Below, in pieces: positions 56,986 to 64,000 of a stretch of DNA of 64,000 nucleotides. The notes beneath the pieces were generated by a model that was not told the DNA's origin, did no database searches, and saw only the letters and a list, made by a program, of their open reading frames with translations. Location: NCBI GenBank assembly GCA_949987705.1, contig OX465286.1, forward strand, positions 7,479,445 through 7,543,444. The letters run 5' to 3'. Position 1 is the stretch's first letter. Every line of letters starts with the position of its first letter. This DNA comes from Thereva unica. Lineage: Eukaryota > Arthropoda > Insecta > Diptera > Therevidae. Made by a program: the position numbers and the translations under genes.

Positions 56986-59900
56986 CATCGTTGGTGGATG
57001 CACAAATGGAGCTCATTTCCACTTTTTAGCAGCTCTAGTCCATGCATGCATCCGCAGGAAGGTCTTGGCTAGCTCCAGGGTGCTTTAACTTTTTTTTAAT
57101 CATTTTTTTCGGTTCGGATTTTTCAAAATTTTAAATGGAGTTCAAGAATATCTAGTGTACATCGTTGGTGGATGCACAAATGGAGCTCATTTCCACTTTT
57201 TCGCAGCTCTAGTCCATGCATGCATCCTCAGGAAGGTCTTGGCTAGCTCCAGGGTGCTTTAACTTTTTTTAATCATTTTTTTCGGTTCGGATTTTTCAAA
57301 ATTTTAAATGGAGTTCAAGAATATCTAGTGTACATCGTTGGTGGATGCACAAATGGAGCTCATTTCCACTTTTTAGCAGCTCTAGTCCATGCATGCATCC
57401 TCAGGAAGGCCTTGGCTAGCTCCAGGGTGCTTTAACTTTTTTTTAATCATTTTTTTCGGTTCGGATTTTTCAAAATTTTAAATCGAGTTCAAGAAGATCT
57501 AGTGTACATCGTTGGTGGATGCACAAATGGAGCTCATTTCCACTTTTTAGCAGCTCTAGTCCATGCATGCATCCGCAGGAAGGTCTTGGCTAGCTCCAGG
57601 GTGCTTTAACTTTTTTTTAATCATTTTTTTCGGTTCGGATTTTTCAAAATTTTAAATGGAGTTCAAGAATATCTAGTGTACATCGTTGGTGGATGCACAA
57701 ATGGAGCTCATTTCCACTTTTTCGCAGCTCTAGTCCATGCATGCATCCTCAGGAAGGTCTTGGCTAGCTCCAGGGTGCTTTAACTTTTTTTAATCATTTT
57801 TTTCGGTTCGGATTTTTCAAAATTTTAAATGGAGTTCAAGAATATCTAGTGTACATCGTTGGTGGATGCACAAATGGAGCTCATTTCCACTTTTTAGCAG
57901 CTCTAGTCCATGCATGCATCCTCAGGAAGGCCTTGGCTAGCTCCAGGGTGCTTTAACTTTTTTTTAATCATTTTTTTCGGTTCGGATTTTTCAAAATTTT
58001 AAATCGAGTTCAAGAAGATCTAGTGTACATCGTTGGTGGATGCACAAATGGAGCTCATATCCACTTTTTCGCAGCTCTAGTCCATGCATGCATCCTCAGG
58101 AAGGTCTTGGCTAGCTCCAGGGTGCTTTAACTTTTTTTAATCATTTTTTTCGGTTCGGATTTTTCAAAATTTTAAATGGAGTTCAAGAAGATCTAGTGTA
58201 CATCGTTGGTGGATGCACAAATGGAGCTCATTTCCACTTTTTCGCAGCTCTAGTCCATGCATGCATCCTCAGGAAGGTCTTGGCTAGCTCCAGGGTGCTT
58301 TAACTTTTTTTAATCATTTTTTTCGGTTCGGATTTTTCAAAATTTTAAATGGAGTTCAAGAAGATCTAGTGTACATCGTTGGTGGATGCACAAATGGAGC
58401 TCATTTCCACTTTTTCGCAGCTCTAGTCCATGCATGCATCCTCTGGAGGGTCTTGGCTAGCTCCAGGGTGCTTTAACTTTTTTTAATCACTTTTTTCGGT
58501 TCGGATTTTTCAAAATTTTAAATGGAGTTCAAGAAGATCTAGTGTACATCGTTGGTGGATGCACAAATGGAGCTCATTTCCACTTTTTGCAGCTCTAGTC
58601 CATGCATGCGTCCTCAGGAAGGTCTTGGCTAGCTCCAGGGTGCTTTAACTTTTTTTAATCATTTTTTTCGGTTCGGATTTTTCAAAATTTTAAATGGAGT
58701 TCAAGAAGATCTAGTGTACATCGTTGGTGGATGCACAAATGGAGCTCATTTCCACTTTTTAGCAGCTCTAGTCCATGCATGCGTCCTCAGGAAGGTCTTG
58801 GCTAGCTCCAGGGTGCTTTAACTTTTTTTAATCATTTTTTTCGGTTCGGATTTTTCAAAATTTTAAATGCAGTTCAAGAATATCTAGTGTACATCGTTGG
58901 TGGATGCACAAATGGAGCTCATTTCCACTTTTTGCAGCTCTAGTCCATGCATGCATCCTCAGGAGGGTCTTGGCTAGCTCCAGGGTGCTTTAACTTTTTT
59001 TTAATCATTTTTTTCGGTTCGGATTTTTCAAAATTTTAAATGCAGTTCAAGAATATCTAGTGTACATCGTTGGTGGATGCACAAATGGAGCTCATTTCCA
59101 CTTTTTAGCAGCTCTAGTCCATGCATGCGTCCTCAGGAAGGTCTTGGCTAGCTCCAGGGTGCTTTAACTTTTTTTAATCATTTTTTTCGGTTCGGATTTT
59201 TCAAAATTTTAAATGCAGTTCAAGAATATCTAGTGTACATCGTTGGTGGATGCACAAATGGAGCTCATTTCCACTTTTTGCAGCTCTAGTCCATGCATGC
59301 ATCCTCAGGAGGGTCTTGGCTAGCTCCAGGGTGCTTTAACTTTTTTTAATCATTTTTTTCGGTTCGGATTTTTCAAAATTTTAAATGGAGTTCAAGAAGA
59401 TCTAGTGTACATCGTTGGTGGATGCACAAATGGAGCTCATTTCCACTTTTTAGCAGCTCTAGTCCATGCATGCGTCCTCAGGAAGGTCTTGGCTAGCTCC
59501 AGGGTGCTTTAACTTTTTTTAATCATTTTTTTCGGTTCGGATTTTTCAAAATTTTAAATGGAGTTCAAGAAGATCTAGTGTACATCGTTGGTGGATGCAC
59601 AAATGGAGCTCATTTCCACTTTTTAGCAGCTCTAGTCCATGCATGCGTCCTCAGGAAGGTCTTGGCTAGCTCCAGGGTGCTTTAACTTTTTTTAATCATT
59701 TTTTTCGGTTCGGATTTTTCAAAATTTTAAATGCAGTTCAAGAATATCTAGTGTACATCGTTGGTGGATGCACAAATGGAGCTAATTTCCACTTTTTCGC
59801 AGCTCTAGTCCATGCATGCATCCTCAGGAAGGTCTTGGCTAGCTCCAGGGTGCTTTAACTTTTTTTAATCATTTTTTTCGGTTCGTATTTTTCAAAATTT

Positions 59901-61093
59901 TAAATGGAGTTCAAGAAGATCTAGTGTACATCGTTGGTGGATGCACAAATGGAGCTCATTTCCACTTTTTAGCAGCTCTAGTCCATGCATGCGTCCTCAG
60001 GAAGGTCTTGGCTAGCTCCAGGGTGCTTTAACTTTTTTTAATCATTTTTTTCGGTTCGGATTTTTCAAAATTTTAAATGGAGTTCAAGAAGATCTAGTGT
60101 ACATCGTTGGTGGATGCACAAATGGAGCTCATTTCCACTTTTTAGCAGCTCTAGTCCATGCATGCGTCCTCAGGAAGGTCTTGGCTAGCTCCAGGGTGCT
60201 TTAACTTTTTTTAATCATTTTTTTCGGTTCGGATTTTTCAAAATTTTAAATGCAGTTCAAGAATATCTAGTGTACATCGTTGGTGGATGCACAAATGGAG
60301 CTAATTTCCACTTTTTCGCAGCTCTAGTCCATGCATGCATCCTCAGGAAGGTCTTGGCTAGCTCCAGGGTGCTTTAACTTTTTTTAATCATTTTTTTCGG
60401 TTCGGATTTTTCAAAATTTTAAATGGAGTTCAAGAAGATCTAGTGTACATCGTTGGTGGATGCACAAATGGAGCTCATTTCCACTTTTTAGCAGCTCTAG
60501 TCCATGCATGCGTCCTCAGGAAGGTCTTGGCTAGCTCCAGGGTGCTTTAACTTTTTTTAATCATTTTTTTCGGTTCGGATTTTTCAAAATTTTAAATGGA
60601 GTTCAAGAAGATCTAGTGTACATCGTTGGTGGATGCACAAATGGAGCTCATTTCCACTTTTTAGCAGCTCTAGTCCATGCATGCGTCCTCAGGAAGGTCT
60701 TGGCTAGCTCCAGGGTGCTTTAACTTTTTTTAATCATTTTTTTCGGTTCGGATTTTTCAAAATTTTAAATGGAGTTCAAGAATATCTAGTGTACATCGTT
60801 GGTGGATGCACAAATGGAGCTCATTTCCACTTTTTAGCAGCTCTAGTCCATGCATGCATCCTCAGGAAGGCCTTGGCTAGCTCCAGGGTGCTTTAACTTT
60901 TTTTAATCATTTTTTTCGGTTCGGATTTTTCAAAATTTTAAATGCAGTTCAAGAATATCTAGTGTACATCGTTGGTGGATGCACAAATGGAGCTAATTTC
61001 CACTTTTTCGCAGCTCTAGTCCATGCATGCATCCTCAGGAAGGTCTTGGCTAGCTCCAGGGTGCTTTAACTTTTTTTTAATCATTTTTTTCGG

Positions 61094-61328
61094 TTCGAAT
61101 TTTTCCAAATTCTAAAATTTTGTTCAAAGTTGGTGAAGACCTAGGATACATCGTTGGTGGATACAAAAAGAAGCTCATTTCCACTTTTCAGCGGCTCTCT
61201 GACAAGCATGCATCCTCAGGAAGGTCTTCACTAGCTCTAGGGTGCTTTAACTTTTTTTAATAAATTTTTTCGGGTTCAAATTTTCCAAAATTTTAAATGT
61301 TGTTCGAAGCTTGTGAAGATCTACTGTA
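61094..61328. repeat. Diverged satellite monomers, copy 2
   Basis: The same divergent sequence as at 56751-56985, without visible difference, 4343 bp downstream. Confidence 0.9.
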
Positions 61329-64000
61329 CATCGTTGGTGGATGCACAAATGGAGCTCATTTCCACTTTTTAGCAGCTCTAGTCCATGCATGCATCCGCAG
61401 GAAGGTCTTGGCTAGCTCCAGGGTGCTTTAACTTTTTTTTAATCATTTTTTTCGGTTCGGATTTTTCAAAATTTTAAATGGAGTTCAAGAATATCTAGTG
61501 TACATCGTTGGTGGATGCACAAATGGAGCTCATTTCCACTTTTTCGCAGCTCTAGTCCATGCATGCATCCTCAGGAAGGTCTTGGCTAGCTCCAGGGTGC
61601 TTTAACTTTTTTTAATCATTTTTTTCGGTTCGGATTTTTCAAAATTTTAAATGGAGTTCAAGAATATCTAGTGTACATCGTTGGTGGATGCACAAATGGA
61701 GCTCATTTCCACTTTTTAGCAGCTCTAGTCCATGCATGCATCCTCAGGAAGGCCTTGGCTAGCTCCAGGGTGCTTTAACTTTTTTTTAATCATTTTTTTC
61801 GGTTCGGATTTTTCAAAATTTTAAATCGAGTTCAAGAAGATCTAGTGTACATCGTTGGTGGATGCACAAATGGAGCTCATTTCCACTTTTTAGCAGCTCT
61901 AGTCCATGCATGCATCCGCAGGAAGGTCTTGGCTAGCTCCAGGGTGCTTTAACTTTTTTTTAATCATTTTTTTCGGTTCGGATTTTTCAAAATTTTAAAT
62001 GGAGTTCAAGAATATCTAGTGTACATCGTTGGTGGATGCACAAATGGAGCTCATTTCCACTTTTTCGCAGCTCTAGTCCATGCATGCATCCTCAGGAAGG
62101 TCTTGGCTAGCTCCAGGGTGCTTTAACTTTTTTTAATCATTTTTTTCGGTTCGGATTTTTCAAAATTTTAAATGGAGTTCAAGAATATCTAGTGTACATC
62201 GTTGGTGGATGCACAAATGGAGCTCATTTCCACTTTTTAGCAGCTCTAGTCCATGCATGCATCCTCAGGAAGGCCTTGGCTAGCTCCAGGGTGCTTTAAC
62301 TTTTTTTTAATCATTTTTTTCGGTTCGGATTTTTCAAAATTTTAAATCGAGTTCAAGAAGATCTAGTGTACATCGTTGGTGGATGCACAAATGGAGCTCA
62401 TATCCACTTTTTCGCAGCTCTAGTCCATGCATGCATCCTCAGGAAGGTCTTGGCTAGCTCCAGGGTGCTTTAACTTTTTTTAATCATTTTTTTCGGTTCG
62501 GATTTTTCAAAATTTTAAATGGAGTTCAAGAAGATCTAGTGTACATCGTTGGTGGATGCACAAATGGAGCTCATTTCCACTTTTTCGCAGCTCTAGTCCA
62601 TGCATGCATCCTCAGGAAGGTCTTGGCTAGCTCCAGGGTGCTTTAACTTTTTTTAATCATTTTTTTCGGTTCGGATTTTTCAAAATTTTAAATGGAGTTC
62701 AAGAAGATCTAGTGTACATCGTTGGTGGATGCACAAATGGAGCTCATTTCCACTTTTTCGCAGCTCTAGTCCATGCATGCATCCTCTGGAGGGTCTTGGC
62801 TAGCTCCAGGGTGCTTTAACTTTTTTTAATCACTTTTTTCGGTTCGGATTTTTCAAAATTTTAAATGGAGTTCAAGAAGATCTAGTGTACATCGTTGGTG
62901 GATGCACAAATGGAGCTCATTTCCACTTTTTGCAGCTCTAGTCCATGCATGCGTCCTCAGGAAGGTCTTGGCTAGCTCCAGGGTGCTTTAACTTTTTTTA
63001 ATCATTTTTTTCGGTTCGGATTTTTCAAAATTTTAAATGGAGTTCAAGAAGATCTAGTGTACATCGTTGGTGGATGCACAAATGGAGCTCATTTCCACTT
63101 TTTAGCAGCTCTAGTCCATGCATGCGTCCTCAGGAAGGTCTTGGCTAGCTCCAGGGTGCTTTAACTTTTTTTAATCATTTTTTTCGGTTCGGATTTTTCA
63201 AAATTTTAAATGCAGTTCAAGAATATCTAGTGTACATCGTTGGTGGATGCACAAATGGAGCTCATTTCCACTTTTTGCAGCTCTAGTCCATGCATGCATC
63301 CTCAGGAGGGTCTTGGCTAGCTCCAGGGTGCTTTAACTTTTTTTTAATCATTTTTTTCGGTTCGGATTTTTCAAAATTTTAAATGCAGTTCAAGAATATC
63401 TAGTGTACATCGTTGGTGGATGCACAAATGGAGCTCATTTCCACTTTTTAGCAGCTCTAGTCCATGCATGCGTCCTCAGGAAGGTCTTGGCTAGCTCCAG
63501 GGTGCTTTAACTTTTTTTAATCATTTTTTTCGGTTCGGATTTTTCAAAATTTTAAATGCAGTTCAAGAATATCTAGTGTACATCGTTGGTGGATGCACAA
63601 ATGGAGCTCATTTCCACTTTTTGCAGCTCTAGTCCATGCATGCATCCTCAGGAGGGTCTTGGCTAGCTCCAGGGTGCTTTAACTTTTTTTAATCATTTTT
63701 TTCGGTTCGGATTTTTCAAAATTTTAAATGGAGTTCAAGAAGATCTAGTGTACATCGTTGGTGGATGCACAAATGGAGCTCATTTCCACTTTTTAGCAGC
63801 TCTAGTCCATGCATGCGTCCTCAGGAAGGTCTTGGCTAGCTCCAGGGTGCTTTAACTTTTTTTAATCATTTTTTTCGGTTCGGATTTTTCAAAATTTTAA
63901 ATGGAGTTCAAGAAGATCTAGTGTACATCGTTGGTGGATGCACAAATGGAGCTCATTTCCACTTTTTAGCAGCTCTAGTCCATGCATGCGTCCTCAGGAA

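Larger units (their letters stand above)
40519..64000. repeat. ~174-bp tandem satellite array, about 134 monomers, runs off the window
   Basis: From GGTGCTTTAACTTTTTTT onward, one monomer repeats every 174-175 bp without interruption to the last base. The conserved core includes CGGTTCGGATTTTTCAAAAT, GATCTAGTGTACATCGTTGG, GGAGCTCATTTCCAC and TCTTGGCTAGCTCCAGG. Monomers differ at recurring diagnostic sites: T-run length, AATAA/AATCA, AGCAGA/AGAAGA/AGAATA, TAGCAG/TCGCAG/TCGTAG/TGCAG, GCATGCATCC/GCATTCATCC/GCATGCGTCC, and GGAGGGTC/GGAAGGTC/GGAAGGCC. The many 73-residue frames are one frame repeated by the array and stop at the TTTAAC motif; they are not genes. No CENP-B-like box was found. Confidence 0.98.
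56600..64000. repeat. 4343-bp (25-monomer) higher-order repeat, one full and one partial copy
   Basis: Rare variants recur exactly 4343 bp apart: GCTAATTTCC 56649/60992, diverged monomer 56751/61094, GGAAGGCC 57404/61747, TCATATCCAC 58055/62398, CTCTGG 58441/62784, and TGCAG 59279/63622. The spacing never changes over more than 2.9 kb of compared sequence, so there are no net indels. The copy is cut by the window end. Confidence 0.92.

Noticed and set aside
40519..64000. CENP-B box in the satellite monomer
   Set aside because: TTCGGTTCGGATT resembles only part of the motif; the required A and CGGG positions are absent.

Overview
This is an AT-rich eukaryotic window, most like arthropod (probably insect) heterochromatin. 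Every recognisable protein-like stretch is a fragment of a transposable element: C-terminal reverse transcriptase, RNase H-end or endonuclease pieces of insect-type non-LTR retrotransposons, hAT and mariner-like transposase pieces, and integrase relics. No intact host gene, prokaryotic operon or phage module was found. The species cannot be named from the sequence alone.

Positions 1 to about 40.5 kb are a transposon graveyard. Non-LTR remnants lie on both strands at 1-116, 1707-2253, 12.7-13.2 kb, 13.6-15.5 kb, 18.7-22.8 kb, 26.8-27.6 kb, 34.8-35.1 kb, 36.1-37.1 kb and 39.5-39.9 kb. DNA transposons have cut into them. Five were delimited by terminal inverted repeats plus target-site duplications read directly from the sequence: hAT-type copies at 2598-3516, 14605-15375, 19560-22584, 19790-20434 and 20690-21498, each with a perfect 8-bp duplication. 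A Harbinger-like MITE with TAA flanks lies at 17780-17968. A palindromic mariner-like derivative with TA flanks lies at 10060-10920. A non-autonomous Helitron with two internal tandem arrays fills 32180-33837. A 5S rRNA-derived sequence lies near 22.9-23.0 kb and a tRNA-derived SINE near 18.2-18.7 kb. A ~2-kb repeat of unknown class occurs twice in direct orientation (28211-30171 and 37380-39373), and smaller unnamed repeat families are described in the entries.

From 40519 to the end the window is one uninterrupted tandem satellite array of about 134 monomers of roughly 174-175 bp. It has several layers of higher-order structure: a 524-bp trimer repeated four times, a ~1.57-kb nine-monomer duplication, and a 4343-bp, 25-monomer block whose second copy runs off the window. 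A monomer of nucleosomal length, higher-order repeats and a TE-dense flank suggest a pericentromeric or centromeric satellite edge. That role is inference.

The elements form a stratigraphy rather than a pathway. At 18.7-22.8 kb, for example, a reverse transcriptase was split by a 3-kb hAT, which was itself hit by two smaller hATs. The best candidates for undescribed material are the satellite and its higher-order units, the composite GGCGC hAT family, the duplicated 2-kb repeat with its internal triplication, and the mariner palindrome.
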